DNA from: UBA57 sp013378375
Lineage (GTDB): Archaea > Thermoproteota > Nitrososphaeria > Nitrososphaerales > UBA57
DNA: 17,012 nt
Reading direction: 5' to 3'
NCBI GenBank assembly: GCA_013378375.1
Contig: JACAFT010000021.1
Coordinates: forward strand, 1-17,012
In this document: positions 7,821-16,019 of the stretch, piece by piece
Position numbering within the stretch: position 1 is the stretch's first letter
Layout of the letters: every line of letters starts with the position of its first letter
Position numbers and translations under genes: made by a program
The notes under the pieces: model-generated
What the model was told of the DNA's origin: nothing
What the model saw: the letters and a program-made list of their open reading frames with translations, nothing else
Databases searched by the model: none

Positions 7821-8933
7821 TTATATTTCAATTAATTCTCGAGAGACTTTTGTTATTATTTCTGGTTTACCTTTCTTAACAATAACATCATCTTCTATTC
7901 TTACACCACCAATTTTTGGTAAATATATTCCTGGTTCTATGGTGAATGCCATACCTTCTTCCAATATAATTTCTGATTTTTTACTAATTGACGCACCATC
8001 ATGAACATTTAAACCAATACTGTGTCCCGTTGAATGTATAAACCGACCTTTGTATTTTGTAGAATTTATAAAATCTTCTACAGCATTATGTACTACATTT
8101 GCCTTTACACCAGAACGAATTTTTGACAATCCTATTTCACTTGCTTGTTGCACCGTTTCATAAATTTCTTTGATTTCTTTGTTTATTTTACCAAAAAAAA
8201 CAGTTCGTGTAATGTCTGAACAATATCTATCATATTTTGCACCATAATCACACAGGACTAGGTTATTTCTTTTTAGTTTGTAATTTTGTGGTGCATAATG
8301 TGGTTCAGCACTATGCTTTCCAAATGCTACAATTGTTTGAAAAGATGGACTGGATGCTCCTTGTTTCTCTAAATTGTAATTAATTATTGACGATAATTGA
8401 TTCTCAGTAATTCCATTATCTAATGAATCGAGTATTATGGGAAGAACATTACTTGCTATTTTTGCACTTTTTCTTAATGTCTTTATCTCTTTTTCATCTT
8501 TTATACATCTTGCTTTGGCAATTGCTTTACTTACATCTACTCTCTTAATGTTTTTTAAAATCATTCTAATCCAAAGATAATTTGTATACGACAGTTCATT
8601 CAAATTCATTCCTAAAACTCTAACGTTTTTCAATTTTTTTTGCAGTAATTTCTTATATTGAATTCCATTTTCAAAGGTAATTACTTCAATATTTGGTGTT
8701 TTTAATGCACTTTGTTCTTCTAATTTTGATGTAAATACGCATAATTTTCCAGTCGGGTATGCGATTACTGAACATCCTTCAAATAATCCTGAACGTATTC
8801 CACTTAAATAAAAAAATGTAGAATCTAGTTGTCCTTCTATTCCATTTTTAATTAATATTGCATCAGGTTTTACTTTCATGAAGTTTGTAAACGAAAAAAC
8901 TTTTTTCACTCTTGCTGTAATTACTTCACTCAT
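7821..8933 (-). CDS. M24 family metallopeptidase (Xaa-Pro aminopeptidase/dipeptidase type)
   Basis: The 370-residue cytoplasmic enzyme has an N-terminal creatinase-like domain (about 1-145) and a C-terminal pita-bread M24 domain. Counting from the upstream ATG at 8945, all five dinuclear-metal ligands of the family are present: Asp233 (LCDYG), Asp244 (CSDITRT), His308 (STGHSIG), Glu337 (IEPGIY) and Glu351 (RIEDD). The fold removes Xaa-Pro or cleaves Xaa-Pro dipeptides; the exact substrate is not readable. Two in-frame ATGs exist, 8945 and 8933. The strong TATA box at 8952-8963 is 24 bp from the second and only 12 bp from the first, so 8933 is preferred as a leaderless start; the difference is four residues. 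The gene is convergent with ilvA, with a 1-bp gap. Confidence 0.88.
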   Translation of the reverse strand: MSEVITARVKKVFSFTNFMKVKPDAILIKNGIEGQLDSTFFYLSGIRSGLFEGCSVIAYPTGKLCVFTSKLEEQSALKTPNIEVITFENGIQYKKLLQKKLKNVRVLGMNLNELSYTNYLWIRMILKNIKRVDVSKAIAKARCIKDEKEIKTLRKSAKIASNVLPIILDSLDNGITENQLSSIINYNLEKQGASSPSFQTIVAFGKHSAEPHYAPQNYKLKRNNLVLCDYGAKYDRYCSDITRTVFFGKINKEIKEIYETVQQASEIGLSKIRSGVKANVVHNAVEDFINSTKYKGRFIHSTGHSIGLNVHDGASISKKSEIILEEGMAFTIEPGIYLPKIGGVRIEDDVIVKKGKPEIITKVSRELIEI

Positions 8934-8951
8934 GTGTGTATTCATATATTG

Positions 8952-8963
8952 TATATTATAAAT
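8952..8963 (-). promoter_or_regulatory. TATA box of the M24 peptidase gene
   Basis: The minus strand reads ATTTATAATATA, a near-consensus archaeal TATA box centred at about 8957. Transcription would start about 26 bp downstream, at 8931-8933, which coincides with the second in-frame ATG (8933) and leaves the first ATG (8945) outside the transcript. It lies in the short gap between the peptidase and the stop of the upstream ABC permease gene. Confidence 0.6.
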
Positions 8964-8986
8964 TAACTATGTTATTTCTAGATTAA

Positions 8987-10177
8987 TTATGCACGGAACA
9001 ATAGACCTTCTTTATGGAAAATCCAACTTGCCAAAGAGATCATAATAATTGAAACAATCAAAGTCGATGTTACAGTTACAAGTAGATGTAATGCATTAAA
9101 ATTATTCACTAAAATTTCTTGTATGACTAATGTTACATTTAATATTGGTATAAAAAATGGAATGATTCCTACGTCTTCTATCGAAATTCCATATGATCCA
9201 AATGATAAAATTACTATTATAAATAACATTGGAGTGAGGTAGTTATTTGCTTCTTTGAAACTCTTTGCAAAACTCGCTATTGCCATTCCTAAAGATGCAA
9301 TCATGATTGCCATTAACGATAATATAACAAAAACAATAATTGATGTCTGTAACGTCAAATATATTTGCATTTGTTGAATAGATAGCGTCGATAAATAGCT
9401 TACAGAACCTGATAGACTTAACATGATAAATCCTATGGAAACTAAAGTTGTAGTTAAAACCGCTAAAAATTTTCCTGTTATCAAATCCCGTCTGTTAGTT
9501 GATGTTACCAATAGTGCTTCCAGTGTATGTCTCTCTTTTTCTCCTACAGTCAAATCTATTGCTGCATTCATTCCTCCTGTTGCAACTATTATTGCTAATA
9601 ATGGAGGTAAGATCAATGAAAGTAGATAACCAGAAACTTCATCCTCAGTAGCTACATCTGACGCATAAACTTGTATAGGACTTAATATTTGTGGATCGAT
9701 CTCCCTATTTAGCAACCTTTCATCAACAGTGTTTTTACTGTAGGCACTAAGAAATTGCAATACTTTTGAATACGCTACATTAGACGTCCTACTTGACGCA
9801 TCAAAATATATTGTTATGTTTACTATTTGTTCATTTAATATTCTGTTATCAAAATCTTCAGGTATCTCTATTCCAACTGCGATTGTTCCATTTCTAATTG
9901 CTTCATCAATTGGTCTGTTTATTTCTATTACTTTTAATGATCGACTTCCATCAATTAATTTTGTAAATCTTTCAGACGATTCAGAATTAATTATTGCAAT
10001 GTACTGTGTTTGTTCTACTATTTGCTGTTCAGTACTAGAAAATAATACTGGTATCCCAAACGTCATCAATGGAATTAATAATATTGGAATTATAACAGTT
10101 GCAACAAGAGTTCGTCTATCCCTTAGTATGTCTTTCATCTCTTTTTTATATACTGCTTTGATATGTTTTATTCCCAA
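8987..10177 (-). CDS. ABC-2 type transporter permease (NatB/YhaP-like)
   Basis: The 396-residue membrane protein has one N-terminal helix (about 23-47), then a large extracytoplasmic domain of about 135 residues, then about six further helices (183-203, 238-258, 275-303, 312-332, 337-355, 364-386). This layout and the block AAIDLTVGEKERHTLEALL (205-223) are typical of NatB-like ABC-2 permeases (ABC2_membrane_3). NatAB of Bacillus extrudes Na+, but many family members have unknown substrates, so sodium export is only a possibility. The start is TTG at 10177, overlapping the ATPase gene by 10 bp, with an AAAGGATG stretch about 10 bases upstream as a weak ribosome binding site. A later ATG at 10135 would drop 14 residues before the first helix. 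Confidence 0.88.
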   Translation of the reverse strand: MGIKHIKAVYKKEMKDILRDRRTLVATVIIPILLIPLMTFGIPVLFSSTEQQIVEQTQYIAIINSESSERFTKLIDGSRSLKVIEINRPIDEAIRNGTIAVGIEIPEDFDNRILNEQIVNITIYFDASSRTSNVAYSKVLQFLSAYSKNTVDERLLNREIDPQILSPIQVYASDVATEDEVSGYLLSLILPPLLAIIVATGGMNAAIDLTVGEKERHTLEALLVTSTNRRDLITGKFLAVLTTTLVSIGFIMLSLSGSVSYLSTLSIQQMQIYLTLQTSIIVFVILSLMAIMIASLGMAIASFAKSFKEANNYLTPMLFIIVILSFGSYGISIEDVGIIPFFIPILNVTLVIQEILVNNFNALHLLVTVTSTLIVSIIMISLASWIFHKEGLLFRA

Positions 10178-10893
10178 GATTTTTCATCCTTTACTATTGA
10201 AATAAATGCATTTTCAAGTGATTCGTATTCTTTTTGAATTTTTTTTATCGAATTGGTCATTAATATTTTTCCATCATGTATTATTGATATTCTATCACAA
10301 ATTTCCTCTGTTTCATACATTGAATGTGAAGAGTACAATATTGTTCTTCCATCCTCTTTACATTGTTTCACAAAATCAAGTACTGCACGTGAAGATATTA
10401 CATCCAAACCTGAAGTTGGCTCATCAAAAATAAAAACTTGTGGTTCATGAATTATTGCTCTTGCAATTGCAACTTTCTGTTTATTTCCTCTAGATAATTT
10501 AGAACAACGTTTATCTGCATATTCAGTAAGAGATAATTTCTCTAAAATTACATCGATTTTATCATTTATTTGATTTTCCTCTATGTCATTTAATATTCCA
10601 AAATATCTTATTACTTCTCTCGCTGTTAGTCTATCATACAATCCTACTTCTGTGGGTAAAAATCCTATATTTTTTCGTACTTCAGACGAATCATTTTTTG
10701 AATTAAAACCATTTACCAATATTTCTCCTTTTGTTGGTTGAAATACTGTTGAAACCATTCTCTGTGTGGTTGTTTTTCCTGCTCCATTGAGTCCTAATAA
10801 TCCAAAAATCTCGCCTTTTTTTACTTCAATATTAACACTATCTATTGCCTTGAATTTTCCGAACCATTTAGAAACATTTTGTATAGATATCAA
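10168..10893 (-). CDS. ABC transporter ATP-binding protein (NatA-like)
   Basis: The 241-residue ATPase is the partner of the NatB-like permease downstream. Walker A is GLNGAGKTT at 34-42, Walker B FIFDEPT at 154-160, the D-loop SGLD follows, and the H-loop is His190. The signature is LSRGNKQ (133-139) instead of LSGGQ; NatA-type ATPases often vary here. It lacks the C-terminal PSLDEVF extension of the other ABC ATPase in this window, so the two systems are distinct. The start is TTG at 10893, directly after an in-frame TAA and with no ATG before Walker A. A TATA-like element centred near 10919 is 26 bp upstream, so the transcript is probably leaderless. It is divergent from the purP pair. Confidence 0.9.
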   Translation of the reverse strand: MISIQNVSKWFGKFKAIDSVNIEVKKGEIFGLLGLNGAGKTTTQRMVSTVFQPTKGEILVNGFNSKNDSSEVRKNIGFLPTEVGLYDRLTAREVIRYFGILNDIEENQINDKIDVILEKLSLTEYADKRCSKLSRGNKQKVAIARAIIHEPQVFIFDEPTSGLDVISSRAVLDFVKQCKEDGRTILYSSHSMYETEEICDRISIIHDGKILMTNSIKKIQKEYESLENAFISIVKDEKSWE

Positions 10894-10899
10894 TTATAA

Positions 10900-10908
10900 T
10901 TAAATAAG
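10900..10908 (+). promoter_or_regulatory. Putative TATA box of the purP pair
   Basis: TTAAATAAG on the plus strand is centred about 28-29 bp upstream of the ATG at 10933, predicting transcription start near 10930 and an almost leaderless mRNA. It lies about 15 bp from the TATA box of the divergent ABC operon, so simultaneous occupancy by TBP/TFB at both is unlikely. Confidence 0.4.
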
Positions 10909-10915
10909 TTTAGTT

Positions 10916-10925
10916 CTATAAAATA
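10916..10925 (-). promoter_or_regulatory. Putative TATA box of the NatA/NatB-like operon
   Basis: The minus strand reads TTATTTTATA, centred about 26 bp upstream of the TTG start at 10893. It sits within 20 bp of the purP start on the opposite strand, so the two promoters are interlocked in a 39-bp gap. Confidence 0.5.
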
Positions 10926-10932
10926 ATTGATA

Positions 10933-12027
10933 ATGATAGATAGATCTGTTCTACAAAATATTGTTAAAAATTATGATACTGGCGATGTTTCAGTTGCTAC
11001 ACTTGGTAGCCATTCTGCACTTGATATTATGGACGGTGCAAAATCTGAAAATTTTCATACATTGGTGATTTGTCAAAAAGGAAGAGAACAAACTTATAAT
11101 CATTATAACAGAATTATTGATGATATAATAACACTGCCAAAATTCTCTGATATGCTTAATGACGAAGTTCAACAAACTCTTATTTCCAATAATTCTATCT
11201 TCATTCCTCATCGTTCATTTACTGCATATCTTGATTATGATTCTATTGAAAATAATCTAAAGGTTCCAATTTTTGGGAATAGAGAAATGTTACGCACTGA
11301 AGAACGTAATGTTGAAAAAAATCAGTATTATCTTTTAGAAAAAGCTAATATTAAATATCCAAAATTATTTGATAAACCTGAAGATATAGATCGTCTAGTT
11401 ATTGTCAAAGTTATGGAATCAACAAGAAATATTGAACGTGCATTCTTTACAGCATCTACTTATGAAGAATTTCAAGAAAAAGCTGAAAAACGAATTAATC
11501 AAGGTATTATTTCTGCTGAAGATTTAGCAGATGCGCGTATTGAAGAATTTGTTTTGGGAACTTATTTTAATTTTAATTTCTTTTATTCTATCTTGAATGA
11601 TAGAGTAGAATTTCTTGGTATTGATCGTCGTTTACAAACGAATTTGAATGACTTTACTTCTTTACCTGCAAAACAACAACTCGAAATTGATATTGAATTA
11701 CAGAATATTGAAGTTGGACATATGCCTGCTACAATACGGGAATCTTTCTTAGAAAAGGTATTTGAACTTGGAAACAAATTTGTTGAATCCACAAAAAAAG
11801 AATTTCATCCAGGTATTATTGGTCCATTTGCATTACAAAGTGCAATAACTAAAGATTTTGAATTAGTTGTCTTCGATGTTTCCCCTCGTGTACCTGGAAG
11901 CCCAGTTTTAATGATGAGTCCATATACACATTACTATCACGGAGAATCCTTTGGCACAGGTAAGAGAATCTCTATGGAAATATCTGATGCTATAAATGAA
12001 AATAGATTGGAAGAGATAGTTACATGA
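10933..12027 (+). CDS. PurP-family ATP-grasp protein, copy A, with degenerate ATP-binding loop
   Basis: The 364-residue protein aligns along its length with the archaeal formate-dependent FAICAR synthetase PurP (ATLGSHSALDIMDGAK at 23-38, VPIFGNREMLR at 111-121, HPGIIGPF near 292-299, C-terminal GKRISMEI). Key positions differ from active PurP. The glycine-rich PGARGGRGYF loop is replaced by VMESTRNIERAFF (about 160-172). LRWE reads LRTE. The metal-binding FE(M/F)SAR...GTN segment reads FDVSPRVPGSP (314-324). It therefore probably does not bind ATP normally, and may be a regulatory or structural partner of the next gene or have another reaction. I chose ATG 10933 over TTG 10927. Its stop overlaps the next start as ATGA, so the two are coupled. 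Confidence 0.82.
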   Translation: MIDRSVLQNIVKNYDTGDVSVATLGSHSALDIMDGAKSENFHTLVICQKGREQTYNHYNRIIDDIITLPKFSDMLNDEVQQTLISNNSIFIPHRSFTAYLDYDSIENNLKVPIFGNREMLRTEERNVEKNQYYLLEKANIKYPKLFDKPEDIDRLVIVKVMESTRNIERAFFTASTYEEFQEKAEKRINQGIISAEDLADARIEEFVLGTYFNFNFFYSILNDRVEFLGIDRRLQTNLNDFTSLPAKQQLEIDIELQNIEVGHMPATIRESFLEKVFELGNKFVESTKKEFHPGIIGPFALQSAITKDFELVVFDVSPRVPGSPVLMMSPYTHYYHGESFGTGKRISMEISDAINENRLEEIVT

Positions 12028-13049
12028 CAAGTATTGCAACTCTAGGTTCTCACTGTTCTTTACAAGTTCTCAAAGGTGCCAAAGATGAAGGATTCAAAAC
12101 AGTGTTGGTTACAAAAAAATCTCGTGAAAAATTTTATCGTCGATTTAATTTTATTGATGAATATATAGTAGTTGAAGATTTTCAGGAAATTATAAATGAC
12201 GATATTGAAAAAAAATTATCTGACCACGATTCAATTCTAATTCCTCATGGCACACTAATTTCTGAGGTTGGAATTGACAATATTGAAAAACTGAATGTTC
12301 CTATTTTTGGTAACAAACACATTTTACGCTGGGAGGCAGATCGTGATCTTAAAACACGTTTAATGGAAACATCAGGTATTAGAACACCTAAAATCTTTAA
12401 TTCTCCTGAAGAAATTGATTGTTTAACAATTTCTAAACTCTCTGGAGCAAGAGGTGGTTCTGGATATTTTCTTGCTCGAAATCAAGAAGATTACTTTACC
12501 AATGTGAAAAAATTTAAAAAACTTGGTTTAATGACTGAAGAAGACACAATACAAATTCAAGAGTATATTATTGGCGTTCCTGTCTATTTTCAATATTTTT
12601 ATTCAGAACTTAACAAGGAATTAGAACTTTTTGGAATTGATAAACGATATGAAACTAATGTTGATAGTCTGGGTAGAATTCCTAGTGATGATCAATCTGC
12701 AATTAAATTATCTCCAACTTATATTGTTGTAGGAAATATCCCATTAGTTCTGCGAGAATCTTTACTTGTTGAAGTTTATGATATCGGCGAAAATTTTGTA
12801 TCCACAAGTCGAGACTTAGTTCCACCAGGAATGCCTGGACCATTTTGTATGGAAGGTGTTTATGATTCAAATGGTAAATTTGTTGCTTTTGAATTTTCTG
12901 CACGAATAGTTGCTGGAACAAATATTTTTACAACAGGTTCTCCATATTCTTATCTAACTCATGGGAGTAATATGAGTATGGGTAGAAGAATTGCTTTAGA
13001 AATAAAAACTGGAATTCAGAATAGTACGCTTGATCAATTATTAACTTAA
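12024..13049 (+). CDS. purP: Formate-dependent FAICAR synthetase PurP (5-formaminoimidazole-4-carboxamide ribonucleotide synthetase)
   Basis: The 341-residue ATP-grasp enzyme makes FAICAR from AICAR, formate and ATP, the penultimate step of archaeal IMP synthesis, in the cytoplasm. It keeps the expected landmarks: ATLGSHCSLQVLKGAK at 5-20, PHGTLI at 74-79, FGNKHILRWE at 95-104, the intact loop GARGGSGYF at 141-149, GIDKRYETN at 204-212, VPPGMPGPF at 266-274 and FEFSARIVAGTN at 289-300 with the Glu and Asn expected for Mg-ATP. It lacks the roughly 20 N-terminal residues that precede ATLGSH in M. jannaschii PurP and in copy A. It starts on the ATGA overlap with copy A and ends on a TTAA shared with the convergent geranylgeranyl reductase stop. 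Confidence 0.9.
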   Translation: MTSIATLGSHCSLQVLKGAKDEGFKTVLVTKKSREKFYRRFNFIDEYIVVEDFQEIINDDIEKKLSDHDSILIPHGTLISEVGIDNIEKLNVPIFGNKHILRWEADRDLKTRLMETSGIRTPKIFNSPEEIDCLTISKLSGARGGSGYFLARNQEDYFTNVKKFKKLGLMTEEDTIQIQEYIIGVPVYFQYFYSELNKELELFGIDKRYETNVDSLGRIPSDDQSAIKLSPTYIVVGNIPLVLRESLLVEVYDIGENFVSTSRDLVPPGMPGPFCMEGVYDSNGKFVAFEFSARIVAGTNIFTTGSPYSYLTHGSNMSMGRRIALEIKTGIQNSTLDQLLT

Positions 13050-14503
13050 GAAAATCTACTATAAGCTTCTTCTAATAATGAATGTAATTTCTTTTTCCAT
13101 ATAGGAAAACCATCTGGGGATTCTGGATAATTTCTGTTATGTTCGACAAGTTGATTACTTTTATTTGCTGTATAGCGTAATTCTTTTGCCAAACTCCAAT
13201 GTGTGATTATTTTTAAAAACATAATTGGGTTTAGCATATCTACTTTGTCAAAGCTTGGATGCTCTCTTGACGTAATTTTTTCTACATCATCTGCAGATAG
13301 AAAATTTTTCATTCCATAACTTATTTTTTCATTTAATACAATTTGTAGGAACCTTCTAAGTATTTCAAAACTAGCCATTTGATATCCATAGTTTCTAACA
13401 TATTCAGTATTGTAGTTCCATAGATTCTTTTGACTATAATCTTCTGCGTGCAATGCATTTGCAATTGTTTTCCCTGCAATTACACTTGCAAATATTCCTG
13501 GGCCTATGCCTCCTGCGTCTATAGGTCTTGGTAACCAAGCTGCATCTCCCACTATCACATAACCATTTTCTACCATGCAGTCATTCTGTCTTCTAACAGG
13601 AACCTGCCAATTTCCTCGTAAATTTCCCGCATCATCTTTATCTGATGATAATCTATGGTTTTTAATTGCTGGATTTGCCTCGATATAACTGTCAATTAAA
13701 CTCTGAAGGTTGTCATTTTTTCCCAATCTCTTATTTCGTGAAATAAGTCGTTTTTTCTGAACTCCTAACCCGATATTGATTTTATTATCTGCTTTTGGGA
13801 ATACCCATGCATAACCTCCAGGAGCTAAATCTTGATCCAGATGTATTATGCAATATTCTTCATCAAAATATGATTTATCAACTTCTCCTTTATCGAATTC
13901 TAAGATATATCTTCCAGTAGATTCCATATCGTTTTCTCTATCAATTTGTTTTTCCATAAATGAATTATCAACAGGGAGATTCTGACGTAACTTTGATGCG
14001 GAACCTGTTGCATCTACCACAATTTTTGCTGTTATTTTGCTTTTTATATTATCTTTTTTAATAATTTCAACACCATTAATGTATCCATTTTCTGATAATA
14101 GTTTATTTGCTTCTGTTTCAAATGAAAATTCAACACCAAATTTTTTTGCATCTTCTACTTGTCTTAAACCCAATATTTTACGATTAAGTACATAACCTTC
14201 ACCGTCAAACGAAACTTTAGTTTCTCTGTCAGGTGCAAAAGCTAATACTCCTTTGACTTTGTGTTCTAATTCAGGATATTTATAAGATATTCCAACTTCT
14301 TTCTCATAGAAATCTATACTTCGTTTACTTACCGCATCACCACATGTCCATCCAGAAATATTCTTTCTTGCAGGTGTAATTTCTTCATTTCTATCAAGCA
14401 CCAAAATTTTCATATTTTGATTGGTAAATTTTGCAATTGTCGTGGCCGTGATCAAACCTGTCATGCCGCCTCCTGCAACAATTACATCATAATCTCTTTC
14501 CAT
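13046..14503 (-). CDS. Geranylgeranyl reductase family FAD-dependent oxidoreductase
   Basis: The 485-residue flavoprotein belongs to the archaeal geranylgeranyl reductase family, which saturates the isoprenoid chains of membrane lipids (digeranylgeranylglycerophospholipid) and works at the membrane surface. The FAD-binding GGGMTG is at 11-16. A cysteine in the SGWTCGDAV segment (Cys54) matches the conserved family cysteine. DATG is at 164-167, the PxxYxWxFP substrate motif PGGYAWVFP at 228-236, and the second FAD loop VGDAAWLPRPIDAGGIGPG at 318-336. At 485 residues it exceeds the roughly 400 of the characterised Thermoplasma and Sulfolobus enzymes, mostly by a longer C-terminus. Thaumarchaea often carry several such paralogues, so the exact substrate (phospholipid, menaquinone or other prenyl) is open. 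Confidence 0.88.
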   Translation of the reverse strand: MERDYDVIVAGGGMTGLITATTIAKFTNQNMKILVLDRNEEITPARKNISGWTCGDAVSKRSIDFYEKEVGISYKYPELEHKVKGVLAFAPDRETKVSFDGEGYVLNRKILGLRQVEDAKKFGVEFSFETEANKLLSENGYINGVEIIKKDNIKSKITAKIVVDATGSASKLRQNLPVDNSFMEKQIDRENDMESTGRYILEFDKGEVDKSYFDEEYCIIHLDQDLAPGGYAWVFPKADNKINIGLGVQKKRLISRNKRLGKNDNLQSLIDSYIEANPAIKNHRLSSDKDDAGNLRGNWQVPVRRQNDCMVENGYVIVGDAAWLPRPIDAGGIGPGIFASVIAGKTIANALHAEDYSQKNLWNYNTEYVRNYGYQMASFEILRRFLQIVLNEKISYGMKNFLSADDVEKITSREHPSFDKVDMLNPIMFLKIITHWSLAKELRYTANKSNQLVEHNRNYPESPDGFPIWKKKLHSLLEEAYSRFS

Positions 14504-14582
14504 TTATTAGTCGATTTATCTTAATAGACACGGTTACTTAAATTTCACGTTTTACCGAAATTTGTGATAATTATATATTATA

Positions 14583-15977
14583 TTATGCACTGATTTCCTT
14601 TAGTCGTATAATTTGTCGTATAGTTCCTTCGTATTCAAATTCTTCTAGTAGTAATATGCCTGTTGTTTGATCGAAGTACCTTCTCACGATACCTCCTTCC
14701 CCAATTGATTCTGCTATAATTGCATTAATAATATCTCCATTCTGTTCAAATTCTGTAAACCCTATAATTTTAAAAACGAATATTTCTGGCCCTAATCCTA
14801 TTTCTTCATATGCCGGAAATATATAATTGCCAATTAGAACATTATTTCTTATTATAAATTCATATGATTTCCCAATAATATTGGAACTTCTTTGAAAATT
14901 ATTATCAAATGATGTTGTAGAAGCATCTTTAATAATTAAACATCCTAGATCTACTACTCTCCATCTTATTAATTCCCAATCCGCTCCTGGAAAACGCCTA
15001 CTTTCAGTAATGTTTGCACTGTTTCCCATAATCTCTGATATCTGAAACTTCCAATCAAAATTATCATGTTCATAAATCACAAATGAACCTTTTCTAGTAT
15101 TTACTTCTCGTTGCATTAATTCGATCGAATATTTGTTAAATTCAATGTTCGTTTCAATTACAGTGATAATATTAATTATTTGTTGATCTACAACTTCGTT
15201 ATTTTTGTATATAGTACTTTCTTCAGTAATTTGTAATAAAATTCCTGTATTTTTTTCATAGTATGATTTTACCAAGCTTTCTGTTTTGTTATTTTGATTT
15301 TCTAGCGTTGACATTCCTGTTACAATTATTGTATCAATTTTCTTACCATCGAATAGCATAGAATCTTCATCTGATATTTTAAGTTCAATGTCACCAAGAT
15401 TTGTGACTGTGTCACCGATCTTATAGTGTACCGGTAACCAGAATAATGGAACACTTCCAGTAATTCCGTCATCAGGACCTGAAATTATTGCTCGTGATTC
15501 TAAATCTGCAATAAACCAAGTAGAATTAATATTTGTGATAGTCAAAGTTACATTTACCTCGTTTTCGTATGTTTCTGAGAATATTACTGATAGCTTTTCT
15601 AGTCCAATGATATCGTAAATAATATAGTCATTTATTTGTGGAACAAAATTAGATTTTGAGCAGGTAAACACCTCTGACATTATTTCTACATCAGGGGGTT
15701 TCTCTGCATTGACTTGATTAATATTTTCATTTATGACATTGGGTTCTGCTTCTGGATCTTTTTCAATATTTGGTATTATTTGTGTAGAATTACGTAAATA
15801 AGATTGATTTGGACCTGCGTTACTTTCTGAAACATCATCCTTTATCGGTTGCAATAATGGTACTTCATTATTAATTTCAACATTTTCTTCTTGAAATAAT
15901 GTTGATTGAGAAAAGAAATACACTGCAAATATTCCTAAGATTAAAAATACTATGATAATAATTTGTGTTTCTTTCAT
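14583..15977 (-). CDS. Membrane-anchored exported protein with two repeated domains, function unknown
   Basis: I do not recognise the function of this 464-residue protein. Residues 5-23 are a hydrophobic signal anchor with no lipobox Cys. A low-complexity acidic, Asn/Pro-rich linker follows (about 28-100), and the rest is beta-rich and extracytoplasmic. Two related halves are visible: each begins with a short strand (DYIIYDI at 117-123; SFVIYEH at 298-304) and ends with a matching motif, YYEKNTGILL at 239-248 and YFDQTTGILL at 434-443, each followed by a strand. Such YxD-x-x-TGILL repeats occur in archaeal surface proteins of unknown role. Several N-x-S/T sites (for example NVT at 142-144, NST at 151-153) could be glycosylated. 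It lies 43 bp downstream of tRNA-Pro with its own strong TATA box. Confidence 0.8.
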   Translation of the reverse strand: MKETQIIIIVFLILGIFAVYFFSQSTLFQEENVEINNEVPLLQPIKDDVSESNAGPNQSYLRNSTQIIPNIEKDPEAEPNVINENINQVNAEKPPDVEIMSEVFTCSKSNFVPQINDYIIYDIIGLEKLSVIFSETYENEVNVTLTITNINSTWFIADLESRAIISGPDDGITGSVPLFWLPVHYKIGDTVTNLGDIELKISDEDSMLFDGKKIDTIIVTGMSTLENQNNKTESLVKSYYEKNTGILLQITEESTIYKNNEVVDQQIINIITVIETNIEFNKYSIELMQREVNTRKGSFVIYEHDNFDWKFQISEIMGNSANITESRRFPGADWELIRWRVVDLGCLIIKDASTTSFDNNFQRSSNIIGKSYEFIIRNNVLIGNYIFPAYEEIGLGPEIFVFKIIGFTEFEQNGDIINAIIAESIGEGGIVRRYFDQTTGILLLEEFEYEGTIRQIIRLKEISA

Positions 15978-16001
15978 TTAATTACTCAGGATAGGAAGGC
16001 A

Positions 16002-16013
16002 TTTTATATAAAA
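16002..16013 (-). promoter_or_regulatory. Palindromic TATA box of the exported-protein gene
   Basis: TTTTATATAAAA is a perfect 12-bp palindrome and an ideal archaeal TATA box, centred 30 bp upstream of the ATG at 15977 and only about 8 bp beyond the 3' end of tRNA-Pro on the same strand. The minus-strand T4 run in it (16013-16010) could also help terminate the tRNA transcript. BRE context is weak to judge because of the palindrome. Confidence 0.55.
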
Positions 16014-16019
16014 TATTAA

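Noticed and set aside
9816..10205. Plus-strand open frame of 129 codons
   Set aside because: It is antisense to the external domain of the NatB-like permease; its hydrophobic stretch mirrors the permease codons.
14504..14582. Small gene or RNA in the gap between the geranylgeranyl reductase and the exported protein
   Set aside because: The 79 bp are AT-rich with no start-to-stop frame of useful length and no stable stem; they are best explained as promoter and 3' end.
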